In this document: in pieces, positions 6,601-12,497 of the stretch | Layout of the letters: every line of letters starts with the position of its first letter | Position numbering within the stretch: the first letter of the stretch is position 1 | Assembly (NCBI GenBank): GCA_036503065.1 | Contig: DASXXM010000172.1 | Span: 1 to 12,989, forward strand | Origin: DATEPR01 sp036503065 | GTDB lineage: Bacteria > Actinomycetota > Actinomycetes > Mycobacteriales > Pseudonocardiaceae | Length of the DNA: 12,989 nt | Direction: 5' to 3' | Notes under the pieces: model-generated | The model's input: only the letters and a program-made list of their open reading frames with translations | Told to the model about the DNA's origin: nothing | Database searches by the model: none | Position numbers and translations under genes: made by a program

Positions 6601-6628
6601 ACATCGACGTCAGCTCAGTCGGTGTCAT
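3617..6628 (-). CDS. Sacsin/Hsp90-type GHKL ATPase, 1003 residues
   Basis: A large cytoplasmic protein whose N-terminal 250 or so residues form a GHKL (HATPase_c) fold like that of sacsin and Hsp90. The N-box is GGYRDRLLVELAQNAADAA (E60, N64), the adenine-binding strand is LRAANTGAPL (about 92-100), and the G2/lid motif is VGRFGVGFAAVLAVT (122-136). In the second motif an Asn (N95) replaces the usual Asp of D-x-G. The remaining 750 or so residues are Leu/Ala/Asp-rich with no domain I can name. The family occurs as sacsin N-terminal ATPase-like proteins in actinobacteria; chaperone activity is assumed from homology, not shown. The ATG at 6628 overlaps the last 14 bases of the DUF3027 gene and follows AGAAGAG, indicating translational coupling. 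A second ATG at 6604 is an alternative. The frame remains open into DUF3027, but only as a shadow. Confidence 0.85.
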   Translation of the reverse strand: MTPTELTSMFPTDTADPFDTATLRDSVLTAWRGSPTRFREDANAEDDLRVGGYRDRLLVELAQNAADAAALAGVPGELWLRVVDTPAGPELRAANTGAPLDSAGVAALASLRASAKRAGHQVGRFGVGFAAVLAVTEAPRVVSATGGVAFDAARTRSAVAGHERLAEVVALRSAEVPVLRLAWPVDPAEELVPDGFRTDVRLPLRPGIDPTDLLDRAAADTPDLLLALPGLHTVLVGERRWTRTETGDGVVTVAGPDGTARWLTRRATGRLTLDQTGQLGVEARDRPEWSVCWAVPLAADDTPKPLAEDVLHAPTPTDERLSLPARLFATLPVEPNRRRLLPGPAADAVLAAAAAEYLTLVRLLPGPHRTALVPLPGFPLSEVDEQIRDAVAAVLAAAAWLPAEHADDADLAPGNAVCLDVPDEELAGLLADVVPGLVAWWLAGHEHVRALAALGVRRLFPADLVVAVSGVDRSPGWWATLYTALSRLPDRGTALTEELGGLPVPLIDGRTAFGPRDVLLPSAELGELVAGADIAGLRIAHPAAAHPLLERLGARVAGPSDLLAAPAIRDAVDRAVADATAGLPTDELAGVVLRLVAAAGIEPGELPWLGAIALPDADGEPRRADELVLPGAALLDVLAPDAVGPDGPLSVLADEPAEDWPAGVLRAVGVLDSFAVVVDENPTGPDHELADEDRWWATVDGDAPGTLVGIRDLDLVDPDEWPAALRLLADHPDTRRALAAPRGYPAWWLARYALLAGRPPREWRLPSADDLAGLYDEVPDLDLPTGLLADLGVRHRLAVTDLEQAVDLLNRLADPARSVPIGLAMRTHALLAEAALTEVFDPAQVDPPDRIRTLSGDAVPAGDVAVLDRPWLLPVLGAARAVAARPGDLDSALADLLNVPLASELITDRPSSTGEPVAWAELGAVRLACSLLDTPVPSGSVVMHDELTVADTRVPWWADGTVVHAEDSPDGLARALAWATDRWPDRWQLAAVLDDPTPGTALS

Positions 6629-7517
6629 CAGGCTCTTCTGCCGGTTCCGCGGTGGTCGGCTCGGCCGCGGGTTCGTCGTCGAGCAGGGCTTCCGCGGCCG
6701 CCTGGACCGAGAGCATCGGCTCGATGTCCATGGTCGTGTCGTCGTAGACCAGGTCCGCGACCGGGACCGGCGACGCCATCTCCAACTCGACCTCGGAGTG
6801 CGCGCCACAGCCGTACTCCACGTGCACCGCGTGGCCGTCCGCGGGGGACAACTCGTTGCCGCACACGCCGAACGCGGCCCGCAGCGAACCGGCCAGCGGC
6901 AGGTAGAAACCGCACCTGCCGCACTCCTGCGGCGCACTGCGCGCCATGTCGCTCTGCGGGCCGAACTGGCCGGCCTGCCACCGTTCCGCCGAGTCGAGCC
7001 GACCGAACCGGGACAGCACGCGCACCCGGCCGAGACCGGCGTCGCGCGCCACCTCCTCGACGGCCGGGTCGTCCGACTGGAGATAGGCCGGGACCAGCCG
7101 GGGATCGCCGGGATCGGTCGGCATCAGGTCGCCGACGCCGAGATCACCGGCCTGCACCCGCTGCTGCCACGGCACCCACTCCGGCGCGACCAGTGCCGCC
7201 GGGCCGGGCAGCAGGACGACCTCGCTGACCGAGACCGGCGTGTCCGGGCCGCCGGACGCGACCGTGACCGCCCAGCGCCAGCCCTGGTAGCCGGGCAGCT
7301 CCGCCTCGAACAGGTGGGTGGCCGCGCCCCCGGTCTCCGGCTGCACCCCGACGTGCCGGCCGACCGATTCGGCGCCTGCCTCCTCGGTCGCGGCGGCGCG
7401 GGCGGTGTCGACGGCGGCGGCCAGCACCGGGTCCGGTGCGGCAGGTGTCGTGACCTCGGCCGGATCGACCTCGCCGGGCTCGACGCCGGAAACCGCGCAG
7501 TTCGGGGTGGGTGTCAC
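6615..7517 (-). CDS. DUF3027 Cys-rich, probably zinc-binding protein
   Basis: A 300-residue protein that I recognise as DUF3027, an actinobacterial family of unknown function. Residues 25-60 form an Ala-rich helix. A central part, LFEAELPGYQGWRWAVTVA and PEWVPWQQRVQAGDLGVGDLMPTDPGDPRLVPAYL (69-145), carries the most conserved Trp/Asp pattern. The C-terminal part has ECGRCGFYLPLAGSLRAAFGVCGNELSPADGHAVHVEYGCGAHSE (198-242), where C199, C202, C219 and C237 look like a zinc site. An acidic Ala/Glu/Pro tail ends the protein. The start is GTG 7517, eight bases after CACAAT; the long open frame upstream overlaps the opposite-strand MFS gene and is not real. Its end overlaps the ATPase start, so the two proteins are made together and may interact. 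From memory the counterpart is M. tuberculosis Rv0877, also divergent from an MFS gene. Confidence 0.82.
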   Translation of the reverse strand: MTPTPNCAVSGVEPGEVDPAEVTTPAAPDPVLAAAVDTARAAATEEAGAESVGRHVGVQPETGGAATHLFEAELPGYQGWRWAVTVASGGPDTPVSVSEVVLLPGPAALVAPEWVPWQQRVQAGDLGVGDLMPTDPGDPRLVPAYLQSDDPAVEEVARDAGLGRVRVLSRFGRLDSAERWQAGQFGPQSDMARSAPQECGRCGFYLPLAGSLRAAFGVCGNELSPADGHAVHVEYGCGAHSEVELEMASPVPVADLVYDDTTMDIEPMLSVQAAAEALLDDEPAAEPTTAEPAEEPDDTD

Positions 7518-7682
7518 GGCTACCGATTGTGCCGCACGGCTTCGGTGGTGGGCGAACCTGGCCGGGTCGACTACTCGGACCGCATGGGTCCTACCCTGTG
7601 TAGTCGGGTGAATTTGTACGCTGCTGGCGATCCACCTCGGTAATCCGCGCGTGCGGCTGACGGAGTGAGGCAGGATGGAGAA
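7518..7682. promoter_or_regulatory. Divergent promoter region between DUF3027 and the MFS gene
   Basis: This 165-bp region must hold promoters for both directions. It contains the inverted repeat CGACTAC (7568-7574) with GTAGTCG (7600-7606), and nested inside it GGACC (7577-7581) with GGTCC (7587-7591). A TACCCT (7592-7597) on the plus strand and CACAAT (7531 to 7526) on the minus strand are possible -10 boxes. Convincing -35 boxes are not evident. The nested palindrome is a candidate shared operator. Confidence 0.4.
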
Positions 7683-9479
7683 GTGATCCGCACGAGTTCG
7701 GCCGACCAGCCGGAAGACGGCCACCGGGGCCGGCCCGGCTGGAGTGCCGGCGGCCGCAAGCGTGCCGCGCCACCGGATCCGCCGACCAACGTCGTCCCGC
7801 CGCGCGCCCCGCACCCCGGCCCGCGACCGGGCTGGCAGTCCACGCCGCCACCCCCACCGCGCCGCACCACGTACCGCCCGGACGGCTATCCGCCACCGGA
7901 CGAACCCCCGCGCGCGGCACCGCGCACGCCGCGTCCGGCAGCGGACTGGCGTGACGACGAGTGGCGCCGCGACGAGTACCGACCGGACCCGACCGCCCGC
8001 GCCGAGTCGGTCGCCGCGGAACCGCTGGCCGGCGCCGCCCCGCGGCAGCCACCCAAGAAGCTCACCGTCACGCGGGTCGCGGCGTACCGCAGCCGGCAGC
8101 TGTCCCAGCAGGCGGTGAACGCGTTCCGCCGGGCCGCGCAGGCCGACGGCGCGCACGAGTCCGGCCTGACGTCGTTGACCTACGCGGTGATGCTGAACTA
8201 CGCGTCGTCGGCGACCATGGCGGTCGGCCTGGCGAACACGCTGTTCTTCTCCGCCGCCACCGCGGAGAGCCGCACCAAGGTCGCGCTCTACCTGTTGATC
8301 ACGGTGGCGCCGTTCGCGTTGATCGCGCCCGTGATCGGTCCGATGTTGGACCGGGTGCAGCGCGGCAGGCGGATCGCGCTCGCCGTGTCGTGTGCGGGGC
8401 AGGCCCTGCTGTCCGTTGTGATGGCGTTGCACTTCAACGACTGGCTGCTCTACCCGGCGGCGCTGGGCACCCTCGTGCTGTCCAAGTCGTTCGACGTGTT
8501 GAAGGCCGCCGTCACCCCGCGGTTGTTGCCGTCGCAGACGACGCTGTCCAGGACCAACGCCCGCCTTGCCGTCTTCGGCCTCGCCGCGGGCGCGGTGTTC
8601 GGCGTGTTCGGCGCCGGGTTCGCGAACCTGTTCGGCTCGCCGGGCGCGCTGTGGTTCACGGCGGTGCTGTGCGTCGCCGACGCGGTGCTGTGCCTGCGCA
8701 TCCCGGCCTGGGTCGAGGTGACCGAGGGGGAGGTACCGGCGTCGCTGCGTGCGCAGCCGCGCAGGCCCAAACGGCAGCCGATGGGCCGGCACGTCGTGGT
8801 TGGCTTGTGGGGCAACGGAACCATTCGTGTGATGACCGGTTTCCTGATGCTGTTCCCGGCATTCGTGATCAAGTCGATGGAGGAACACTCACCTGGCCGG
8901 CAGTTGCTGCTGCTGGGCCTGGTCGGCGCCGCGGCCGGCATCGGCAGCTTCGCCGGCAACGCGATCGGTGCCCGGCTGCAGTTCGGCAAGCCGGACCAGG
9001 TGGTCGTCGTCTGCCTTGCCGGGTCGCTCGCCGGCGGCGTGTTCGCCGCGATCACCGGCAGCGTCACGACGGCCGCGATCGCCGCGCTGGTCGCCGCGGT
9101 CGCCAGCGGCCTTGCCAAGATCAGTCTGGACGCGACGATCCAGCACGACCTGCCGGACGCCTCCCGCGCGTCCGCGTTCGGCCGGTCCGAGACGATCCTG
9201 CAGCTGGCGTGGGTACTCGGCGGCGCGCTCGGCGTGCTGTTGCCCACCACGTTCTGGGTCGGCTTCACGGTGCTGTCGGCGCTGCTGGCGCTCGGCCTGG
9301 CACAGACCATGCTGACGCGCAACGGCCAGTCACTGGTACCGGCGCTGGGCGGCTTCCGGCCGACCCGCCCGAACATGATCTTCCGGCGCGCCGGGGAACC
9401 CCCCGCGGACGAGGAGTCGACCCGCAAGTCGACCCGGGCCCTGCCAACCGATCAGTACGGCGTGGACCAGACGTCGTAG
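7683..9479 (+). CDS. MFS-fold membrane protein with proline-rich N-terminal tail (Rv0876c-like)
   Basis: A 598-residue polytopic membrane protein. Residues 1-125 are a hydrophilic Pro/Arg-rich tail (runs such as STPPPPPRR and PPPDEPPRAAPRTPR), predicted cytoplasmic and disordered. The membrane core begins near 165 (LTSLTYAVMLNYASSATMAVGLANTLFF) and has about ten to twelve hydrophobic segments, including LLITVAPFALIAPVIGPMLDRVQRGRR, which fits the MFS loop 2-3 motif. The C-terminal 60 residues are hydrophilic. Its substrate is unknown. From memory it matches M. tuberculosis Rv0876c in position and type. GTG 7683 follows AGGATGGAG and was chosen as start; GTG 7665 is in frame and possible. It is divergent from DUF3027 and followed by the DUF2771 gene on the same strand, an arrangement conserved in actinobacteria. 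Confidence 0.82.
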   Translation: MIRTSSADQPEDGHRGRPGWSAGGRKRAAPPDPPTNVVPPRAPHPGPRPGWQSTPPPPPRRTTYRPDGYPPPDEPPRAAPRTPRPAADWRDDEWRRDEYRPDPTARAESVAAEPLAGAAPRQPPKKLTVTRVAAYRSRQLSQQAVNAFRRAAQADGAHESGLTSLTYAVMLNYASSATMAVGLANTLFFSAATAESRTKVALYLLITVAPFALIAPVIGPMLDRVQRGRRIALAVSCAGQALLSVVMALHFNDWLLYPAALGTLVLSKSFDVLKAAVTPRLLPSQTTLSRTNARLAVFGLAAGAVFGVFGAGFANLFGSPGALWFTAVLCVADAVLCLRIPAWVEVTEGEVPASLRAQPRRPKRQPMGRHVVVGLWGNGTIRVMTGFLMLFPAFVIKSMEEHSPGRQLLLLGLVGAAAGIGSFAGNAIGARLQFGKPDQVVVVCLAGSLAGGVFAAITGSVTTAAIAALVAAVASGLAKISLDATIQHDLPDASRASAFGRSETILQLAWVLGGALGVLLPTTFWVGFTVLSALLALGLAQTMLTRNGQSLVPALGGFRPTRPNMIFRRAGEPPADEESTRKSTRALPTDQYGVDQTS

Positions 9480-9510
9480 ATTGTCCCTCGTGCGGCGGAT
9501 TCCCAGAGCA

Positions 9511-9533
9511 GCCCCCACCACTCCGCGGGGGGC
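9511..9533 (+). terminator. Possible terminator after the MFS gene
   Basis: GCCCCC (9511-9516) pairs with GGGGGC (9528-9533) across an 11-base loop, beginning 32 bp after the MFS stop. It lies upstream of a separate promoter for the next gene, so a terminator would make sense here. No T-run is present. Confidence 0.35.
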
Positions 9534-9554
9534 GTCCCATTTCCAACGTACCGT

Positions 9555-9583
9555 TTGTCAAGCCTCAAACGGGGGGTTACTAG
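9555..9583 (+). promoter_or_regulatory. Promoter of the DUF2771 gene
   Basis: TTGTCA (9555-9560) and TACTAG (9578-9583) are separated by exactly 17 bp, a good match to the sigma-70/HrdB-type consensus. The predicted transcription start near 9590 would leave almost no leader before the TTG at 9595. This is the clearest two-part promoter in the window. Confidence 0.6.
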
Positions 9584-9594
9584 CGAGTTGTGGA

Positions 9595-10131
9595 TTGATT
9601 GATAGTTGTCCACAGATTCTGCTGGGTGTTCTCTTCTGTGGCCTGCTGTCCCTGGCCGGCTGTTCGACGCCCATTCCGGACGTGACGTTCTACAGCAGCG
9701 GCCACAGCGCGGCGGCGGCGCCGTTGCAGTACTGCGACGCGACCCTGCGCTCGTGCCTGAGCCACGCCAATCCGCCGGTGTTCCTGAGCGTCACGCCGGG
9801 CAACCCGGTGCAGGTCTCGGTGCCGGTGGAGTTCACGAAGACGCCGTGGCAGGTCGCGGCCCGGTACCAGGACGGCCACGGCAAGGAGTTCGTGGCCTGC
9901 TCAACCATTTTCGCCAACGGCACACGGCTGGCCTACACGGTCACGCCGCCTGCCGGCTACCGGCTGGTGCTGATCGAGGTGTACCAGGTGAGCGCGGTCA
10001 TCGGCATCACAGCGCAGCAACAGGTGTTCTTCCAGAACTCCGGCGTCTGGTCCATGGTCGCCGACCCGCCGGCCGGCCGGCAAGCCGAACTGCCCAAGCC
10101 GGGCGACAACCTCTGCCAGTCGACCGCGTAG
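9595..10131 (+). CDS. DUF2771-family lipoprotein
   Basis: From TTG 9595 the protein has 178 residues. It begins with a short hydrophobic segment QILLGVLFCGLLSLAGC, a lipobox LAGC with Cys23 as lipidation site. The mature domain has PDVTFYSSGHSAAAAPLQYCDATLRSCL, VFLSVTPGNPVQVSVPVEFTKTPWQVAARYQDGHG and ELPKPGDNLCQ at the end. The 'V TFY..GH... P .. YCD' and 'P V ..T PWQV' patterns are what I recognise as DUF2771, a family of exported actinobacterial proteins of unknown function. The start is uncertain: the signal peptide from TTG 9595 lacks the usual basic residues, while longer in-frame starts (GTG 9490, TTG 9481) would read through the promoter and the hairpin. The promoter position favours 9595. 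Its stop is two bases from the convergent methyltransferase stop. A second gene at the right edge ends with a very similar sequence. Confidence 0.72.
   Translation: MIDSCPQILLGVLFCGLLSLAGCSTPIPDVTFYSSGHSAAAAPLQYCDATLRSCLSHANPPVFLSVTPGNPVQVSVPVEFTKTPWQVAARYQDGHGKEFVACSTIFANGTRLAYTVTPPAGYRLVLIEVYQVSAVIGITAQQQVFFQNSGVWSMVADPPAGRQAELPKPGDNLCQSTA
9606..9614 (+). promoter_or_regulatory. DnaA-box-like TTGTCCACA at the 5' end of DUF2771
   Basis: An exact copy of the 9-bp word TTGTCCACA preferred by DnaA in Streptomyces lies just inside the gene. An inverted partial copy, TTGTGGA (9588-9594), sits 11 bp upstream, between the -10 box and the start codon. It could be a DnaA-responsive site or part of another operator; nothing else here points to a replication origin. 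Confidence 0.35.
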
Positions 10132-10133
10132 CG

Positions 10134-10871
10134 TCAGCGGATCGCCACGAGAACGTGGTCGTCACCGGTCTGCCATACCGGCGACGCGCCGCGGAAACCG
10201 GCCGCCAGCAACAGATCCCGGTGCTCGGCAACCGAGAGGTGGTTGCCGTGATGCGCGACCGACCGCCGCGCGCGCTCGGTCAGCAGGCCGGCCAGGGCCG
10301 GTTCCGCCTCAACCGCCGCCCACCAGGCCGCCCATTCCTCGTTCTCGGTGACCCCCACGCGCGCCGCCCGGCCCTGCCGAACGGCGGCCGCCACCTGGTC
10401 GAGGTTCGGGTCGCCGAGCCCGAGGTGGTCGCCGTTGACGAAGACCCCGCCGGGGCGGATTCGGTCGGCCAGTGCCCGATAGACGTCGGCCAGTTGCGCC
10501 GGGGTCAACCAGTGCAACGCCGTCGTGGACACGGCCGCGTCGACCACTGCGGGGATCTCGGCCAGCCAGGCCGTCCCAGCCAGGTCGGCGTCGACGAACT
10601 CGACGTTGCCGTAGCGGCCACGGGCCAGGGCGAGCAGCAGCGGATCGGCGTCCACGCCGATGATCCGTGCGTCTGGCAGGCGTTCCGCGATGCCGCCGGC
10701 CAGGGAGCCGGGGCCGCAGCCCAGGTCCACCACGGTGCCGGTGGTGATCGTGGCGGCCACCACGTCGCCGATCACCGCGAACCGCTCCTCGCGGTCGGCG
10801 ACGTAGAACTCCTGTTGGGCGTCCCAACGGCGGATCCAGGTCGTGGCGAGTTCGGTGTCCAGGGTGGTCAT
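10134..10871 (-). CDS. Class I SAM-dependent methyltransferase
   Basis: A 245-residue cytosolic methyltransferase with a Rossmann-like fold. Motif I is TVVDLGCGPGSLAGGIAERLPDARIIGVDADP (46-77), where the Gly-rich loop binds S-adenosylmethionine and D74 contacts its ribose. EFVDADL (91-97) is the next acidic motif. VSTTALHWLTPAQLADVYRALADRIRPGGVFVNGDHLG (114-151) recalls the 'ALHWL' and 'L.PGG' region of trans-aconitate 2-methyltransferase-like enzymes. The acceptor substrate cannot be told from sequence. The ATG at 10871 has GGAGG four bases upstream. The gene is divergent from the CGNR regulator, with 57 bp between starts, so the regulator may control it. It converges with DUF2771, leaving two bases between stops and no visible terminator. 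Confidence 0.88.
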   Translation of the reverse strand: MTTLDTELATTWIRRWDAQQEFYVADREERFAVIGDVVAATITTGTVVDLGCGPGSLAGGIAERLPDARIIGVDADPLLLALARGRYGNVEFVDADLAGTAWLAEIPAVVDAAVSTTALHWLTPAQLADVYRALADRIRPGGVFVNGDHLGLGDPNLDQVAAAVRQGRAARVGVTENEEWAAWWAAVEAEPALAGLLTERARRSVAHHGNHLSVAEHRDLLLAAGFRGASPVWQTGDDHVLVAIR

Positions 10872-10928
10872 CGCGCCTCCATCACTGTCCATATGATAGT
10901 TGCCAGTGACGAAACTAGGCGAGAGGAC
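10872..10928. promoter_or_regulatory. Shared divergent control region of methyltransferase and CGNR regulator
   Basis: This 57-bp gap holds the inverted repeat TCACTG (10882-10887) and CAGTGA (10904-10909). On the plus strand TATGAT (10892-10897) resembles a -10 box; on the minus strand TATCAT overlaps the same bases. GGAGG for the methyltransferase lies at its left edge and GAGAGG for the regulator at its right. Overlapping promoters around a palindrome suggest joint regulation. Confidence 0.45.
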
Positions 10929-11501
10929 GTGACTGGTCAAGTGGATTTCGACAGTCACACGAGCGGTGTGGTGACCGCGCTGGTGGCGGCCGTGAACGTG
11001 GTCACCCCAGGCTGGTCCCGTGGCCGGCCCTACGCACCACCGGCCGGCAGGGCGCTCGCCGAGCAGCTGCACGCCATCCTGCGCGGCTCCGCTCCCGTCG
11101 ACGAGGTCGACGCCCTTGCGGCCTACCTCGGCGATCTGCGTGCCGCGTTCGACGCGATGGCGGACAACGACGTGGACGGCGCCTGCCGTCGGGTCAACGA
11201 CCTGCTCGGCCTCACCGGCGCCGCCCCGGTGCTCGCCCGGCACGACGGCGAGGCATGGCACCTGCACTACCACGCCAAGGCGGCGTCCTGGTCGATCAGC
11301 TGGGCCGCGGCCATGGCGACCGCGATGGCCATGGTGTTGGGCAGCGCCGCACACGACCGGCTCGGCGTCTGCGAGGCACCCGCGTGTGACCGGGTCTATG
11401 TGGACACGTCGCGCAACGGCGCCCGCCGGTTCTGCTCGACCGCCTGCCAGAACCGGGTCAAGGCGGCCACGTTCCGGGAACGCGGGAAGGCGCGTACGTA
11501 A
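10929..11501 (+). CDS. ABATE-domain / CGNR zinc-finger protein, probable transcription regulator
   Basis: A 190-residue protein. The N-terminal part, FDSHTSGVVTALVAAVNVVTPG through DALAAYLGDLRAAFDAMA (7-78), fits the ABATE domain of putative stress-induced regulators. The C-terminal CGNR zinc finger is VCEAPACDRVYVDTSRNGARRFCSTACQNRVKAATFRER (147-185); C148, C153, C169 and C173 would bind zinc, and the basic segment after it may contact DNA. The hallmark CGNR reads CQNR here. The GTG at 10929 follows GAGAGG; ATG 10893 upstream is in frame but overlaps the -10-like box. It is divergent from the methyltransferase and followed after ten bases by the HAD phosphatase, so it likely heads a two-gene unit and regulates the divergent gene. 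Its regulatory role is family inference. Confidence 0.83.
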   Translation: MTGQVDFDSHTSGVVTALVAAVNVVTPGWSRGRPYAPPAGRALAEQLHAILRGSAPVDEVDALAAYLGDLRAAFDAMADNDVDGACRRVNDLLGLTGAAPVLARHDGEAWHLHYHAKAASWSISWAAAMATAMAMVLGSAAHDRLGVCEAPACDRVYVDTSRNGARRFCSTACQNRVKAATFRERGKART

Positions 11502-11511
11502 GGTGGAACCC

Positions 11512-12174
11512 GTGCCGCTGACCGTCGGGTTCGACCTGGACATGACGTTGATCGACCCGCGGCCCGGCATGATCGCGGTGCTCGACGCGCTGGCCGAGGA
11601 GACCGGGCTGCCGTTGGACGGCGAGTACTTCGCGGCCAACCTGGGGCCGCCGCTGGACTCGATCCTGCTCGGCTTCGGCGTGTCCGCGGAGCTGGTGCCC
11701 GGCCTGGTCGACCGCTTCCGCGAGCTGTACCCGGCGATCGTGGTGCCATCGACGGTGGCGCTGCCCGGCGCCGCCGACGCGCTGGCCGCGGTGCGCCGGG
11801 CAGGCGGCCGGACCCTCGTGGTGACCGGCAAGTACCGGCCCAACGCGGCCCGCCACCTCAACGCCCTCGGCTGGCAGGTGGACTGGCTGGTCGGCGAGCT
11901 GTGGGCGGGCGGCAAGGCCGACGCGCTGCGCACCCACGGCGCCACGATCTACGTCGGCGACCACATCGGCGACATGGTCGGCGCGGTGACCGCGGGCGTC
12001 TACCCGGTCGGTGTGCTCACCGGCTCATGTGACGAAGAACAACTCAGAGCGGCAGGCGCGGAGCTGATCCTGCCCGACCTGACCGGCTTCGCCGACTGGC
12101 TCGCGCGGCACGAATCAGGCCCAGCAACGCCAACGCGAGCCCCGACGGCAACAGCACCCCGGCCGAACCGTTGA
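11512..12174 (+). CDS. HAD-superfamily phosphatase
   Basis: A 220-residue cytosolic hydrolase of the haloacid dehalogenase superfamily, phosphoglycolate-phosphatase-like. All four motifs are present: motif I FDLDMTLID (D8 nucleophile, D10 acid/base), motif II LVVTGKY (T105), motif III Lys at GGKADAL (K135) and motif IV VGDHIGDM (D150, D154). Residues 15-85 form a helical cap domain between motifs I and II. The substrate is not predictable; pyrophosphate, phosphoglycolate or nucleotide monophosphates are usual in the group. The GTG at 11512 follows AAGGTGG with good spacing; GTG 11503 is a weaker alternative. The gene starts 10 bp after the CGNR regulator stop, so they are probably co-transcribed. 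The last 20 residues (Ala/Pro/Thr-rich) lie past the fold and overlap the opposite-strand membrane protein gene. Confidence 0.88.
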   Translation: MPLTVGFDLDMTLIDPRPGMIAVLDALAEETGLPLDGEYFAANLGPPLDSILLGFGVSAELVPGLVDRFRELYPAIVVPSTVALPGAADALAAVRRAGGRTLVVTGKYRPNAARHLNALGWQVDWLVGELWAGGKADALRTHGATIYVGDHIGDMVGAVTAGVYPVGVLTGSCDEEQLRAAGAELILPDLTGFADWLARHESGPATPTRAPTATAPRPNR

Positions 12175-12301
12175 GCCACAGCGGCAAGTCGCGGTGGCCG
12201 GACAGGTAGAGCACGAACACGGCCGCCAGCGCGACCAGCCCGAGCGCGAAGATCGCCACCGCGACCGGCACGAGCCTGGACGAGCGGGTTGGCACGGCCA
12301 C
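12044..12301 (-). CDS. Small two-helix membrane protein, unknown function
   Basis: An 85-residue protein with a short basic start (VPTRSSRL), a first membrane helix VPVAVAIFALGLVALAAVFVLYL (about 11-33), a polar loop with SGHRDLPLWLNG, a second helix GVLLPSGLALALLGLI (about 48-63) and a strongly basic tail (RAARASRRSRSGR). I do not recognise a named family. The pattern of helices, loop Trp and basic tail is that of a real inner-membrane protein, and codon use fits. GTG 12301 was chosen because TACCCT (12314 to 12309) lies seven bases upstream, a leaderless spacing. An in-frame GTG at 12385 would add 28 Arg/His-rich residues. Its 3' part overlaps the HAD gene by 131 bp tail to tail, so a miscalled gene remains possible. 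Confidence 0.6.
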   Translation of the reverse strand: MAVPTRSSRLVPVAVAIFALGLVALAAVFVLYLSGHRDLPLWLNGSAGVLLPSGLALALLGLIRAARASRRSRSGRAGSAPRLPL

Positions 12302-12389
12302 GGCGCCGAGGGTAACCCGGGTGGCGCCGGCCCGATGGTCCGATCCGTGGTGTCGGCGGTAACGACGTGTTTTCGTCGCGTTCACTCGC

Positions 12390-12497
12390 TAGGCTGACGG
12401 GTACGCGTCCTGGGCACGCCCGGGGCGCGTTCGTTGTGCCGGGCCAGGGAACCCAGTGTGGGGTGCCGGCGCAACGTGTTGCTACCAGGAGAGAACG
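12390..12497 (+). promoter_or_regulatory. Promoter and structured leader of the cold-shock gene
   Basis: TAGGCT (12390-12395) is a plausible -10 box; the -35 is weak. The expected transcript would carry a leader of nearly 100 nt. It contains GCCCGG (12418-12423) complementary to CCGGGC (12439-12444), overlapped by GGCAC (12413-12417) complementary to GTGCC (12436-12440), so two competing stems are possible. AGGAGAGAA (12487-12495) is the ribosome-binding site. Long structured leaders are known to act as temperature switches in cold-shock genes; here that is inference. Confidence 0.45.

Noticed and set aside
3611..7228. A 1205-codon plus-strand open frame opposite the ATPase and DUF3027 genes
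   Set aside because: Its translation is Gly/Gln/Arg/Val-rich with no domain, a typical antisense shadow in G+C-rich DNA. The minus strand shows clear GHKL and DUF3027 motifs.
7518..8888. Upstream extension of the DUF3027 frame on the minus strand
   Set aside because: It runs opposite the MFS transmembrane core and encodes Arg/His/Gln-rich sequence. The family N-terminus fits GTG 7517.
9606..11501. A plus-strand frame joining the DUF2771 region to the CGNR protein as one 631-residue fusion
   Set aside because: Only the last 190 or so residues resemble a protein family. The earlier part is a shifted frame of DUF2771 and the antisense of the methyltransferase.
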